Positions 45,356 through 55,442 of a stretch of DNA of 64,000 bases are shown piece after piece. Position 1 is the stretch's first letter, and each line of letters starts with the position of its first letter. The notes beneath the pieces were generated by a model that did not search any database, was not told the DNA's origin, and was given only the letters and a program-made list of their open reading frames with translations. The stretch is taken from positions 186,001 through 250,000 of the forward strand of contig JBJXEW010000056.1 of assembly GCA_046156035.1 (NCBI GenBank), written 5' to 3'. Source of the stretch: JAEUIX01 sp046156035 (GTDB lineage Bacteria > Planctomycetota > Phycisphaerae > Phycisphaerales > UBA1924). The position numbers and the translations under genes were made by a program.

Positions 45356-46348
45356 TCAGTGCCCGCCCGCCCCCGCGAGCCACCGCTCCGCATCGAGGGC
45401 CGCGATGCAGCCCATGCCTGCCGCGCTCACGGCCTGGCGGTAGTGCTCGTCGGCGACATCGCCCGCGGCGAAGACGCCGGGGATGTTGGTGTAGGAATCG
45501 CGGCGGCGGAGAACGACATAGCCCTTCTCGTTCACCTCGACGCCCGAACCCTTGAGGAACGTGGTGGCGGGTGTGTGGCCGATGGCGACGAAGAGGCCCT
45601 TCACGTCCATGCGTGAGCGTTCTTTGGTGACGGTGTCCTCGAGTTGCACGGCCTCGATGGAGTTTGCGCCGAGCACGTCCACCACCTGCTTGTTCCAGAG
45701 GACCCTGGCATTGGGGCGGGAGAGGAAGCGGTTCTGCATGATCTTGCTGGCGCGGAGAGAATCGCGCCGGTGGATGACGTAGACCTCCTTGCCGAACTTG
45801 GTGAGGTACGTAGCCTCTTCCATGGCGGTGTCGCCGCCCCCCACGACGGCCAGCACCTGGTTCCGGAAGGCGGGGAGGGCGCCGTCGCACACGGCGCAGG
45901 CCGACACGCCGCCGCCGGAGCGAGCGAGCCGCATCTCGTTCTCAAGGCCGATCCAGTTGGCCACGGCGCCCGTGGCGATGATGACAGTCTGGGCGCGCAC
46001 GGTGCCGGTCTTGCTTACGCCGTCGTTGGAGGTGTGGAGCGTGAAGGGCTTGGTGGAGAAGTCGCAGGCGAAGATGTCCTCGCTGATGACCTTGGTGCCA
46101 AAGCGCTCGGCCTGGGCCTGAAAATCGGTCATCAGTTTCGGCCCGTCGATTCCGTGCGGGAATCCGGGGTAGTTCTCAACCTCGGTCGTGAGCATCAACT
46201 GTCCGCCGGGCAGCACGGGGCCGGGGTCTTGCTTGGCGACGCCGCAGTACACAACCGGTGCGAGTTGTGCCCGCGCGGCGTAAATGGCCGCCGTCCACCC
46301 GGCAGGGCCTGAACCGATGATCACGATTGGGTGGGCCTCGTCGCTCAC
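45356..46348 (-). CDS. trxB: Thioredoxin reductase
   Basis: A 330-aa FAD/NADPH disulfide reductase. FAD motif IIGSGPAGWTAAIYAARA at the start, redox-active C151-A-V-C154-D, and NADPH-binding VVGGGDTAMEEA. The C-terminal FAD motif GVFAAGDVADEHYRQAVSAAGMG is present. It keeps thioredoxin reduced in the cytosol. GTG start at 46348. Confidence 0.95.
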   Translation of the reverse strand: MSDEAHPIVIIGSGPAGWTAAIYAARAQLAPVVYCGVAKQDPGPVLPGGQLMLTTEVENYPGFPHGIDGPKLMTDFQAQAERFGTKVISEDIFACDFSTKPFTLHTSNDGVSKTGTVRAQTVIIATGAVANWIGLENEMRLARSGGGVSACAVCDGALPAFRNQVLAVVGGGDTAMEEATYLTKFGKEVYVIHRRDSLRASKIMQNRFLSRPNARVLWNKQVVDVLGANSIEAVQLEDTVTKERSRMDVKGLFVAIGHTPATTFLKGSGVEVNEKGYVVLRRRDSYTNIPGVFAAGDVADEHYRQAVSAAGMGCIAALDAERWLAGAGGH

Positions 46349-46381
46349 GGATGCACGTTCCCTTCCGGACCTTGGAGATGC

Positions 46382-47929
46382 TCAGGGCAGTTTGTTCGTG
46401 TCGGCCAGGTGCTGGCGTGCCAGGCTCAGCACGGGGGGCCAAAGGAGGTAGTCGCTGCCGCGGTCCTCGCTGGTCTGCCCCGCCACGCGGCACTGGTTGG
46501 GCACGCCGTCGGGCCCGGCCGCGTACATCACGAAGTTCTCGTCGTTGAGTTGCACGCTGAACGATGGGTACGGATCACCGATCACCACGCGGATCTCGTG
46601 CGGCCTGGGCTCGTTGCCCTGACGTGTGGTGTCGCGCATGGGCACGAAGAACGAGACCGGCTTGGCGTCCTTCAGATAGGGGTCGTTGTCGAGTTTGTCG
46701 ATGAACGTCGGCCGTACTGCGCCGATGTCGCGCGGGAAGGAGCGGTTTGCCCGCCAGAACGCGTGCATCGCCAGCGAGGCCCGCATGCCCGCCAACTCGC
46801 AGAGCATCTGTGTCCGCAGGCCGAAGAGCACGCCCACATCGCCCACCGTGGCATCCAGCGCGGCAAAGCGCACCTTGTCGAGTTTCTCGTAGGCGGTCGG
46901 GGTCTTGAGGATGGGGTCGAAGAGCGTGAGTTGCCAGCGCGTGCTCCAGTCTTTCACCAGACCGTTCAGGGCCTCGCGGGTTTCGCTGTCGCCCGCGCTG
47001 GCCGCGGCCATCACGTCCCACTTGGCTGATTCGCTGAAGAGCCGCAGGGGGCGCTGACGCGAGCCGACGCGACCCAGCGTGCGGGCGTAGGTGCTCGCGT
47101 TCGGGCCGGCTCCCCGCACAAAGATCCGTCCCAGCGTCTGCTCCGCGCCAACGCCGTCACCCCTGGGCAGCGTGAGGCGCTCACTGCCGATGACCTTGGC
47201 GCGGTCCATCAGCCGGTCGAGTTGCTCGCGGATGGCCGCGGGCACCATCTTCGGCTCGCCCGAACGCGAGTCGAGATAGGCCACGTCGCGGGCCCGGTGC
47301 AGGCCCAGAATCATCGTCTCATACCCCCACCGCTGCTCCACGAGAAAGGCGCGGTCGCACATCTGCCGAGCGAAGAGCACGAGGTCTGTCAGCACTTTGA
47401 CGGCTTCATCGGGCTTGCCCTCCGCCGCGAGCCTGGTCGCCTCGACATGTGCAAGCGACCGTAGCCGATCGAGGAGTGGCATGTAGAGGTGTCTGGCCGC
47501 GGCGATGGCCGCGGGATCGCCCAGATCGGTGTAGGCTCCAGCGATCACGAGGTCCGGGTCCACGCCGTCAAAGCCGTACGGCTGGCCGAACGCGTAGGCC
47601 TTTTTCCAGTCGCGCTCGACCGACACCTTTGCGAGGGCTGCGAGGGTGGCCTTCTGCGGATCACCTTGTGCCCACGCCGCGGCGTCCTTGAAAGGAGCGC
47701 TGCTGGCTGGGAGGAGCGCGACGTTGATCTGGTTGAGCAGGCCCGCCGGAGCCTCGCTGGTGGTAATCAGCACCGGCAGCAAGACGGAGTCCGAGCGTTT
47801 GTCCTGCGGGATCACCTTGAACGGCGCGTTGACCCTGTCGAGTTGCTCGTCCGCGCGTGCCGCGCCCGCGACAAGCACGGACGCCAGCGCCAAGACCTTG
47901 CCGAACAGGGCGTGCAGATTGATCGCCAT
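46382..47929 (-). CDS. Exported protein of unknown function
   Basis: A 515-aa protein with a clear signal peptide (about residues 1-26, ending ARA-DEQ). The mature part is mostly helical with TPR-like spacing in the middle (about 120-220) and a beta-type end. I recognise no family. GAGGTGG lies six bases before the ATG. It is the next gene after the sigma factor on the same strand, 100 bases away. Confidence 0.75.
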   Translation of the reverse strand: MAINLHALFGKVLALASVLVAGAARADEQLDRVNAPFKVIPQDKRSDSVLLPVLITTSEAPAGLLNQINVALLPASSAPFKDAAAWAQGDPQKATLAALAKVSVERDWKKAYAFGQPYGFDGVDPDLVIAGAYTDLGDPAAIAAARHLYMPLLDRLRSLAHVEATRLAAEGKPDEAVKVLTDLVLFARQMCDRAFLVEQRWGYETMILGLHRARDVAYLDSRSGEPKMVPAAIREQLDRLMDRAKVIGSERLTLPRGDGVGAEQTLGRIFVRGAGPNASTYARTLGRVGSRQRPLRLFSESAKWDVMAAASAGDSETREALNGLVKDWSTRWQLTLFDPILKTPTAYEKLDKVRFAALDATVGDVGVLFGLRTQMLCELAGMRASLAMHAFWRANRSFPRDIGAVRPTFIDKLDNDPYLKDAKPVSFFVPMRDTTRQGNEPRPHEIRVVIGDPYPSFSVQLNDENFVMYAAGPDGVPNQCRVAGQTSEDRGSDYLLWPPVLSLARQHLADTNKLP

Positions 47930-48030
47930 ACATCCACCTCGCAAAGCCCACGGGTACAACTCCCCGTCGGAGTGGCGATGGTAGCCGTCGGCAACCCTGG
48001 TTCTGTTGGCGGCGGACGGGCACGCCGACG

Positions 48031-48969
48031 TCACGCGCTCATGGCACGGAAGCGGTCGTCCTCGCTCTCACGGTCGAGCCGGTCGTCCACGCTGGCGGGT
48101 GCAACGGCCACCTGCCGGAAGAACCTGCTCGGTCGTTCGTCGTTGAGTTGGCAGTTGAGCTTGCGGAGGGCCTCGTCGGCGATCTGCCGGACGCGTTCGC
48201 GGCTGATGCCGATCTCCTGAGCGATCTGCTTGAGCGTCAGCGGTTCCTGCCCGTCAAACCCGAAACGCATGCGGAGGATGCGGGCCTCGCGTTCGTCGAT
48301 GGCATCGAGCAGTTTGCGGATGGTGGTGAGTTCATCGCCCCGCACCATGGTCTCGCTCGGGCAGCCCGTGCGGTGGTCGGCGAGAAGTTCGGCGAAACTC
48401 ATGGTGTCGCCCTGCTCGTCTGTCGGGGCCTGAGCGGGCGCTCGCACGGCCCGGATGGCCCGCCGGATGATTTTGAGTTTTTTGAGGGGCAGTTGCAGTT
48501 CGTCGGCCAGTTCTTGCATCGCCGGAGGGCGGCCTAGGGCGCTCTCAAGACGGCGTGAGGCCTGCTTCCACTTGGCGATGAGTTCCACCATATAGGCTGG
48601 AACGTGGATGGGCTGGACGGCGTTGATGAGGGCACGCTTGATGGCCTGCTTGATCCACCAGCTGGCGTATGTGCTGAAGCGGGCTCCCTGGGCGGGGTCA
48701 AAGCCCTCGACGGCGCGCATGAGGCCGACGTTGCCCTCTTCGATCAGATCCTGCAGCGTGAGGCCGCGGTTGGCGTAGTTCTTGGCGATGGAGACGACCA
48801 GCCGCAGGTTGGCGCGGATCATTCGTTCCCGCGCGGCGGGGCAGTTGTCGTTGATGATGGACCAGCCGAGGACCTTCTCGTCTTCAGCCGTGAGGAGTGA
48901 TGTCTCGTTGATCTGGCGCAGGTACAACTGGAGACCTGTTTGCAGGTCGCCCGAGGGCGCTGAGCGCAT
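48031..48969 (-). CDS. RNA polymerase sigma factor, RpoD/sigma-70 family
   Basis: A 312-aa sigma factor with regions 1.2 (LYLRQINETSLLTAEDE), 2 (NLRLVVSIAKNYANRGLTLQDLIEEGNVGLMRAV...FSTYASWWIKQAI), 3 and 4 (EIGISRERVRQIADEALRKL). Region 1.1 is absent and the protein is short, so it may be a group 2 factor rather than the primary one. ATG 48969 is chosen; GTG and TTG codons up to 48993 are alternatives. Confidence 0.92.
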   Translation of the reverse strand: MRSAPSGDLQTGLQLYLRQINETSLLTAEDEKVLGWSIINDNCPAARERMIRANLRLVVSIAKNYANRGLTLQDLIEEGNVGLMRAVEGFDPAQGARFSTYASWWIKQAIKRALINAVQPIHVPAYMVELIAKWKQASRRLESALGRPPAMQELADELQLPLKKLKIIRRAIRAVRAPAQAPTDEQGDTMSFAELLADHRTGCPSETMVRGDELTTIRKLLDAIDEREARILRMRFGFDGQEPLTLKQIAQEIGISRERVRQIADEALRKLNCQLNDERPSRFFRQVAVAPASVDDRLDRESEDDRFRAMSA

Positions 48970-49375
48970 GGACTTGGCTGTCGGCACGGTCAAACCCGCT
49001 TTCTACGAGGCACCCCACCGGATGGTCCACGCCGAGAACCGACGTGTTGGGCTGACACGGAACGGTACGCAGAGCATAACGCATCTGATCCATCGCCCGT
49101 TTCCAAATCACGCTTGATCGGCCCGCTCACACCCCCTCGCACCGGCCCCGCACCGGTCCGCGCGGGGGTCACTGCGGCCATTCCGGTTCGGGTTTTATCG
49201 GTCCTTTGGCCGTTTGCGGGCCGCCGCGGGGTGTTGCGGGTACCGACGACGGGGCCGGCCCGTATAGTTGAAGGCTTCGCGAAGGTTTTTCGGTGGCACA
49301 AAGGTGTGCGGAAGTTTCCGGGTTCGGGGTGACGGTGGGCTTGGCCGGGTGGCGAGCGCGGGGGCGGGTGGACTG
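48970..49375. other. Divergent spacer, sigma factor / UVR gene
   Basis: No gene supported over 406 bases. On the plus side TATAGT (about 49263) could be a -10 for the UVR gene, without a good -35. GC stems are present near 49130-49175. Nothing else recognised. Confidence 0.5.
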
Positions 49376-50128
49376 ATGAGCCTTGATCTCTCCAGCATGC
49401 TGCGTGATTGGCCCTATGAACCGGGCAAGATCAACGTGCGCCTCATCCCCGGCGACGACGGCGACGACCGTGTCCAGATGCGTCTGGACCTGGGGGTGCT
49501 GCAGATGCGGGTCGACGGACGCCCGGACGGCCAGCGTCCGCGCGGCTACGAGAGTCTGCTCGAATATCACGAGGCCCGCATTGACGAATTGCAGCGCGAG
49601 CAGGGCAACGTGAGCGGGTTCGTGATTTCTGCGGATGACTGCCGCGAACTGCGCGAGGAGGCCGTGCAGTACTACCACCGCTACATGGCACTGCTCGTGC
49701 TCGACGACTACGACGGCGTGGTGCGCGACACGAGCCGCAACCTGCGCGTGCTGGACCTGTGCGCGGTGCACGCCGAGACGGAATCGGACCGGCAGGCCCT
49801 GGAGCCGTTTCGGGCGTACATCACGATGATGCGGGCCCGGGCCCTGGCCAGCCAGGCCCTGAAGGACAACGAGCCCAAGGCCGCGATTCTCGCGCTGGAC
49901 GAGGGGCTTGAGGCCCTGCGCCGCCACTACACCCAGGCCGGGGAAGAGGCGTCGTTCGATTCTTCCAGCGAGGTGCAACTGCTCAAGGGCATGCGCGAGT
50001 CGCTGGTTCCCAAACTGCCGCTGAGCCAGAAGGCCGAACTGAAGAAGCGCTTGCAGGATGCGCTCATGGCTGAGAACTACGAACTCGCGGCGATTCTGAG
50101 GGATGAACTCAAGAACATGGCGGAGTGA
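49376..50128 (+). CDS. Protein with C-terminal UVR (UvrB/UvrC) motif
   Basis: A 250-aa protein. The last 40 residues (KAELKKRLQDALMAENYELAAILRDELKNM) form a UVR helical hairpin like that of UvrB, UvrC and McsA. The N-terminal part (about residues 1-80) is beta-rich, and the middle is helical with several Tyr and Arg residues. The role is unknown; UVR motifs mediate protein contacts in DNA repair or Clp regulation. ATG 49376. Confidence 0.78.
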   Translation: MSLDLSSMLRDWPYEPGKINVRLIPGDDGDDRVQMRLDLGVLQMRVDGRPDGQRPRGYESLLEYHEARIDELQREQGNVSGFVISADDCRELREEAVQYYHRYMALLVLDDYDGVVRDTSRNLRVLDLCAVHAETESDRQALEPFRAYITMMRARALASQALKDNEPKAAILALDEGLEALRRHYTQAGEEASFDSSSEVQLLKGMRESLVPKLPLSQKAELKKRLQDALMAENYELAAILRDELKNMAE

Positions 50129-50177
50129 CAAGGCCGCACGCGGGGGGATAGGCCTCCGTGCGAAAACGAGACAGACT

Positions 50178-52064
50178 TCACTCGCGGGCCGGCCGCGGGT
50201 CTGCGGCGGGCGTGTTGGTCAGACGCGAAACGACACGGCGTGCCATGTCCTCGGCGATGGCCACCTCGCCGATCGTCACCTCGTCCGCTCCTGCCCCCTG
50301 CACGGCGAAGGCCGTACTCAGGTAACTCGTGCGCGCGACAATGAACACGTGCGGGGCCAGCCGCCGGATCTGCTGGCAGGCGCGCATGATCGCGTCGTCG
50401 TCGGGCACGGTGAGGAACACGGCCTCGGCGTCGTGAATGCCGGCCGACTCCAGCACCTCCGGGCTGCCGATGTCGCCGTAGATGACGTTGCGGTTCAATC
50501 GTCGCTGGGTGTCGACAGTGGTTGAGTTCAGTTCCACGATGGTGAAGGGCACGCCCGAAATCTCCAGCCTGTCGGCCACAGCCCGGCCGATGACACCGAA
50601 GCCCGCCACGATCACGCGGCGCTGAACGGGCACCGCCGCGCTCACCTCCCTCACCTTTGGCGGGCCAGCACCCGCCCCCGCCTCGGCAAGTTCGGCCGGA
50701 TCGGTGAGCGCCCCCATCGCGGCCTCGGCTTCGCGCAGGGCGGAGCGGGTCAGGAATCGTGCGGGCGGGATCTTTGCCAAGGGGCGCTGCAACCGGATGC
50801 CCCAGTTCGCCAGGGCCGGGGTCGCCAGGAGCGTGGCAACCGTGATGGCGATCGGCACGGTCTCCGCGGGTCCGGCGATGACACCTTGGAGCGAGGCCAC
50901 GCCCAGGATCACGATCGTGAACTCGCCGCTCTGGGCCAGCAGCAGGCCTGTCCGCCCGGCCACCCCCGCCGTGGCCCCCGCACCCCACACGCTGAGGCCG
51001 ATCAGCCCAGCCTTGATGGCGATGAGCAGGGGCACGCCCAGAAGCACGATCCACCACGAGTGCAGGGCATCGTTGAAGTTCAACTTCAGGCCAACGGCCG
51101 TGAAAAAGACCGCCATGAAGAGGTCGCGCATGGGTGACAACTGGCCGGCCAGGTGGTAGCGGAACGGTGTGCTGGCCAGCAGGAAGCCCGCCATGAACGC
51201 GCCTAGTTCCGGACTGAAGCCCAAGAACGCGGCCAGAACCGCCGCGCCCAAGGCCACCGCGGCCGAGAGGACGAGCGTGGCCTCTCCGGAGTGGTCCTTG
51301 GCGGCCTCGTGCAGCAGGCGCGGCAAGAGCTGGTGGCCTAGGAAAATCAGCAGCACGACGCCTGCCACAGCCGACGCGCCGACGGCGATGGTGCCGAACA
51401 GCGGCCCGCCCAGCGTCGTCGCGGGCTCCTTGATGAGGGATGCCAGGCCCATGGCGTTCGCGCCCGGCTTGGGCTCGACACCGGCCCATGTGGCCAGGAG
51501 CGGCATGGCCGCGAGCATGGCGAGGCTGAGGAGGTCTTGGGTGATGGCGATGCCGACGCAGAGGCGTCCGTGCAGGCGGTGCGTCTCGCGGCGCTGCTGG
51601 ATCAGGCGGAGCACCACGGCCGTGGAGGACATCGACATCGCCATGGCCACGGCGAGCGCAGCGGGCGCGGAAAGTCCCATCAGGACGCCAATGGGCCAGC
51701 ACGCAAGAACGACGCCGATCGTGGAGACGACACCCACGCCAAGGATGGAGAGCAGGCCTCCGCCCACGCTGGACAGGTCCAAGTGAAGGCCGATCGTGAA
51801 CATGAGCAGAATGATCGCCAGGCTCTTGATGCCGTCGATGTTCGCGCCGTCGCGCACGAGGCCGAGTGCAAAGGGCCCGATCACGGCCCCGACGAGCAGG
51901 TATGCGGGGATGGAGCCCAGTTTGAGGCGCCGCAGGCCCAGCGTGGCCAGGGCCGCGGCAGCCAGTACCACGAGAATGTCCAGCACGATGCTGCGCTCGG
52001 TCCCCCCGCCGCTGGTGGCGCTGGTGGGTATCCCGCCGCTGGCGAGGCTGAAAAGGGCCGTCAT
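50178..52064 (-). CDS. KefB/CPA2-family cation:proton antiporter with TrkA-N domain
   Basis: A 628-aa protein. Twelve to thirteen helices form a Na+/H+-exchanger fold (about residues 20-430), including GAVIGPFALGLV and LGFSPELGAFMAGFLLA. A cytosolic NAD-binding RCK/TrkA-N domain follows (about 470-600) with VIVAGFGVIGRAVADRL. It exchanges K+ or Na+ for protons under redox or nucleotide control. ATG 52064. Confidence 0.92.
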   Translation of the reverse strand: MTALFSLASGGIPTSATSGGGTERSIVLDILVVLAAAALATLGLRRLKLGSIPAYLLVGAVIGPFALGLVRDGANIDGIKSLAIILLMFTIGLHLDLSSVGGGLLSILGVGVVSTIGVVLACWPIGVLMGLSAPAALAVAMAMSMSSTAVVLRLIQQRRETHRLHGRLCVGIAITQDLLSLAMLAAMPLLATWAGVEPKPGANAMGLASLIKEPATTLGGPLFGTIAVGASAVAGVVLLIFLGHQLLPRLLHEAAKDHSGEATLVLSAAVALGAAVLAAFLGFSPELGAFMAGFLLASTPFRYHLAGQLSPMRDLFMAVFFTAVGLKLNFNDALHSWWIVLLGVPLLIAIKAGLIGLSVWGAGATAGVAGRTGLLLAQSGEFTIVILGVASLQGVIAGPAETVPIAITVATLLATPALANWGIRLQRPLAKIPPARFLTRSALREAEAAMGALTDPAELAEAGAGAGPPKVREVSAAVPVQRRVIVAGFGVIGRAVADRLEISGVPFTIVELNSTTVDTQRRLNRNVIYGDIGSPEVLESAGIHDAEAVFLTVPDDDAIMRACQQIRRLAPHVFIVARTSYLSTAFAVQGAGADEVTIGEVAIAEDMARRVVSRLTNTPAADPRPARE

Positions 52065-52222
52065 GGGGCGGATGGTAGCGAACGGATGTTCGGGGATGCG
52101 CGGGCGCGGGTCACGGTCGCGGTTGCCTGTGCGGGGGAGGGTGGCGGAACCGGCCGTCTGCAATGGCGGTATCGTCATGGGCGTTGTGCCGATGTGAGGG
52201 TCAGCGATACGGAGCACGTGTG

Positions 52223-53773
52223 ATGCAGAGCCCCGCCGCCAGTCCGAAGGTTCGCCCTGTCAGCGCCTCGACGCGGCCGATTGCCAAGCAGGCGTTCGGC
52301 TTCGCCGAAGCGCGCCACCTGCTCTGGCGCGCCGGCTTCGGCGGCACGCCGCAGCAGGTGCAGTTGCTCGCCTCCTGGGGCCCGGAGAAGGCCGTTGAGC
52401 ACCTGGTGAAGTTCGAGAGTGTGCCCGGCGAAGAGGCCAAGCCCGACCTGTTCGCGAGCGACATCATCCGCCCGCCCACCGCCGACGAGCGCACCGAGTA
52501 TCAGCGTGCCGCGCGGGCACGCGACGAGGACACGCTGGCCAGGTTCCGCGCCCGCCGCCAGGAGGGCGAGCAGAAAGACCGCGAGCAGATGCGGCGTGTG
52601 CAGCAGTGGTGGCTTGGGCGGCTGATCGAAACGCCCCGCCCGCTCGAGGAGAAGATGACGCTCTTCTGGCACGGCCTGTTCGCCACGAGTTACCGCACGA
52701 TCGAGGACAGTTACCACATGTTCGTGCAGAACCAACTCTTCCGCACGCACGCGGCGGGGAGTTACGCCGACCTGCTGGGGGCGATCATCCGCGACCCGGC
52801 CATGATCGCCTACCTCGACAACAACGACAGCCGCAAGGGCAAGCCCAACGAGAACCTGGCCCGCGAGATCATGGAACTCTTCAGCCTCGGTGTGGGCAAC
52901 TACACCGAGCAGGACATCAAGGAGGGCGCGCGTGCCCTCACCGGGTACAGTTTCGAGGACGACGCCTTCACCTTCCAGCGCAACAACCACGACAACGGGC
53001 GCAAGAACATCCTCGGCGCCTCCGGCACCATTGACGGGGAAGACTTCGTCGGCATCATCCTCCAGCAGCCCGCGTGCGCCCGCCACATCGCCACGCGGCT
53101 CTACCGGTTTTTTGTGGCGGATTACCCCAGCGGCCGCAAACGCCTCGACGATGCCGGGCGCGCCGTGATCGCCGACATGGCCAGCGGCCTGGAGAAGAGC
53201 AACTACAACCTCCGGCCTGTGTTGACGCGCCTCTTTCTCAGCCAGCACTTTTACGACCCGGCCTTGCGCAACGAGCAGATCAAGAGCCCGGTGCAACTCG
53301 TGGTCGGTGCCATCCGCTCGCTCGGCACGCCCGCGCGAGACCTGGCCACCGTCAACGACGGCCTGAACATCATGGGCCAGAGCCTCTTCTTCCCTCCGAG
53401 TGTGAAGGGGTGGGACGGTGGCCGCTCGTGGATCAACACCGCCACCATGTTCGTGCGGCAGAACGCCCTCGTGTACCTCCTGTCGGGCAAGAAGCCCAAG
53501 GGCAAAGACGCCCTTGCCGATGAGGAACGCTTCGACGGTGTGGCCCTGCTCTCCCACCTCGCCGATGCCTACCCCGAATCCGCTGGCGGAGACGCCGAGA
53601 AGGTCGTCGATGCCATCCTCGCCTTCGCCATCGGCCACGATCCCGACCACCCGCCCGCGGCACGCGCAGAACTGATCGCCCTGCTCGCGGCCAAGGGCAG
53701 CAAACTCGACCCCGAAACACTCACCCACCTCATGATGCTGATCACCGCGATGCCGGAGTATCAGTTGTGCTAG
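52223..53773 (+). CDS. DUF1800 family protein
   Basis: A 516-aa protein of the DUF1800 family, abundant in planctomycetes and usually encoded just before a DUF1501 gene, as here. RHLLWRAGFGGTP at the start, MTLFWHGLFATS, NENLAREIMELFSLG and FFVADYP are family-typical. Function unknown; thought to act with the exported DUF1501 partner. No signal peptide is evident. ATG 52223. Confidence 0.92.
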   Translation: MQSPAASPKVRPVSASTRPIAKQAFGFAEARHLLWRAGFGGTPQQVQLLASWGPEKAVEHLVKFESVPGEEAKPDLFASDIIRPPTADERTEYQRAARARDEDTLARFRARRQEGEQKDREQMRRVQQWWLGRLIETPRPLEEKMTLFWHGLFATSYRTIEDSYHMFVQNQLFRTHAAGSYADLLGAIIRDPAMIAYLDNNDSRKGKPNENLAREIMELFSLGVGNYTEQDIKEGARALTGYSFEDDAFTFQRNNHDNGRKNILGASGTIDGEDFVGIILQQPACARHIATRLYRFFVADYPSGRKRLDDAGRAVIADMASGLEKSNYNLRPVLTRLFLSQHFYDPALRNEQIKSPVQLVVGAIRSLGTPARDLATVNDGLNIMGQSLFFPPSVKGWDGGRSWINTATMFVRQNALVYLLSGKKPKGKDALADEERFDGVALLSHLADAYPESAGGDAEKVVDAILAFAIGHDPDHPPAARAELIALLAAKGSKLDPETLTHLMMLITAMPEYQLC

Positions 53774-53785
53774 GTGAGTGGTGGG

Positions 53786-53882
53786 AGGTGACAGGGGACA
53801 GCCGAACCCCGTCCTCGTGCCTTCGGCTTTGGTGTCCCCTGTCCCCTGTCCCCTGTCCCCCGTCCCCTAGCCCCTGTGCCCT
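53786..53882 (+). repeat. Facing heptamer arrays
   Basis: AGGTGAC and AGGGGAC (53786-53799) face seven units of GTCCCCT type (53834-53882: three GTCCCCT, GTCCCCC, GTCCCCT, AGCCCCT, GTGCCCT). The two sets are complementary and can pair as a hairpin. Confidence 0.85.
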
Positions 53883-53888
53883 TGCTGC

Positions 53889-53930
53889 GCCTGACGCCTG
53901 AAGCCTGAAGCCTGACCCCTGGAGCCTGCC
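53889..53930 (+). repeat. Heptamer array (6 units), gcctgaa type
   Basis: GCCTGAC, GCCTGAA, GCCTGAA, GCCTGAC, CCCTGGA, GCCTGCC. The last unit abuts the ATG of the DUF1501 gene, so the array replaces a normal ribosome binding region. Confidence 0.88.
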
Positions 53931-55241
53931 ATGTTCACCGCCTTCACACGCCGCGAGTTTCTTGGCAGCGGCCTCGTGCTCGCGTCAGCCGCGGTCAGCA
54001 TCCCCGCGTTTCTCAGCCGCTCGGCGCACGGCCTTCAGAAGGCCCAGCCCGGTGCATCCTCGATCCCCGGTGTGCCGGAGGACCACATACTCGTGGTCAT
54101 CCAACTTGGCGGCGGCAACGACGGCCTCAACACCGTCATCCCCTACGGCGACGCGGCGTACTACCGCGCCCGCCCGGGCATCGGCATCCGTGAGGAACGA
54201 GTGCTCAAATTGGGCACGACCGGCGTCGGCCTGCACCCCGGTCTTGCGCCCGTCAAAGAGTTGTACGACGACGGCCTCCTGGGCATCGTGCAGGGCGTGG
54301 GCTACCCCAACCCCAACCGCTCGCACTTCAAGAGCATGGACATCTGGCACACCGCCGACACCACCGCCACCGGCGACGGTTGGCTGGGCCGCTACTTTGA
54401 CAGCGAGTGCAGCGGCGTGGGCAAGGGCGAGAGCGGCCGGCCTGAAATGGCTCCGGCCGCCGCTCAGCAGCCGGGCATCGCCATCGGCGGTTCGGCTCCG
54501 CTTGCCATGACCGGCCAGAAGGTCAAGCCCTTGGCGTTCGACAGCGCCGACCTCTTCCGCTGGACCGGGCGCGATGTCGAGAAGTCCCTCGGCGCGCCCT
54601 ATGACCGCATCGCCAAACTCGGCGCGGCATCCACCGCCGACCCCGAGTCCAACGCCACGTTCCTCACACGCACCGCGCTGGATGCCCAAGTCTCCAGTGA
54701 CCTCATCCGCAAGGCCGTGGCCGCCAAGGCGCGCATCGCGTATCCGGGCGGCGACCTTGCCCGTCAGTTGCAGATGGTGGCGAGCATGATCGCCGCGGGC
54801 CTCAAGACCCGCGTGTATTACGTCACGCTCGGCGGCTTCGACACGCACGCAGGCCAGGGCGGCGAGAACGGCCGGCACGCCAACCTGCTCGGGCAGATCG
54901 CCGGCGCGGTGAAGGCGTTCTATGCGGACCTGAAAATCCAAGGCAACGCCGGGCGTGTGCTCACCATGCAGTTCTCGGAGTTTGGCCGGCGCGTGAGCCA
55001 GAACGCCAGCCAGGGAACGGACCACGGCACCGCCGCGCCCATGTTCCTCTTCGGCCCCATGGTCACGCCCGGGGTGCTCACCCCGCACCCCAGCCTGAGC
55101 GACCTGGACGCGGGCGACCTGAAATACACCGTGGACTTCCGCGAGGTGTACGCGGGGGTGCTGGAATCGTGGCTGAAGGCCGACTCGAAGAAGATTCTTG
55201 AGGGCAGTTATCGGGCCGCGCCGATCGTGAAGAAGGCGTGA
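53931..55241 (+). CDS. DUF1501 family protein with Tat signal
   Basis: A 436-aa protein exported by the Tat pathway: TRREFLGSG near residue 5 is a twin-arginine motif. The alkaline-phosphatase/sulfatase-like fold of DUF1501 is suggested by LVVIQLGGGNDGLNTVIPYGD, HPGLAPVKELYDDGLLGIVQGVGYPNPNRSHF in pieces, and GTDHGTAAPMFLFG. It follows the DUF1800 gene. The catalytic role is unknown. Confidence 0.92.
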   Translation: MFTAFTRREFLGSGLVLASAAVSIPAFLSRSAHGLQKAQPGASSIPGVPEDHILVVIQLGGGNDGLNTVIPYGDAAYYRARPGIGIREERVLKLGTTGVGLHPGLAPVKELYDDGLLGIVQGVGYPNPNRSHFKSMDIWHTADTTATGDGWLGRYFDSECSGVGKGESGRPEMAPAAAQQPGIAIGGSAPLAMTGQKVKPLAFDSADLFRWTGRDVEKSLGAPYDRIAKLGAASTADPESNATFLTRTALDAQVSSDLIRKAVAAKARIAYPGGDLARQLQMVASMIAAGLKTRVYYVTLGGFDTHAGQGGENGRHANLLGQIAGAVKAFYADLKIQGNAGRVLTMQFSEFGRRVSQNASQGTDHGTAAPMFLFGPMVTPGVLTPHPSLSDLDAGDLKYTVDFREVYAGVLESWLKADSKKILEGSYRAAPIVKKA

Positions 55242-55411
55242 GCCGGATGCAGGGCGGGCCGGGTATTGCGCGGCTGGTCGCACGCTGTGCTGCCACGAAC
55301 CTGTGGCAAGCCCCTTGGCCTCCGCGGACCGGGAATCGGCCACTGAGGCGGTTTTCCTAGTTTGCGTGATTTTGCCACACCGCCCGCGCAAGCATGAAGC
55401 GGCATAGGCAA

Positions 55412-55440
55412 CCTGCCGATTCTCGCGGCAGGGGGCATCA
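55412..55440 (+). promoter_or_regulatory. Hairpin covering the Hpt gene ribosome binding site
   Basis: CCTGCCG (55412-55418) pairs with CGGCAGG (55426-55432). The second arm contains part of the purine-rich AGGGGG just before the ATG at 55443, so folding would hide the ribosome binding site. Confidence 0.45.
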
Positions 55441-55442
55441 CC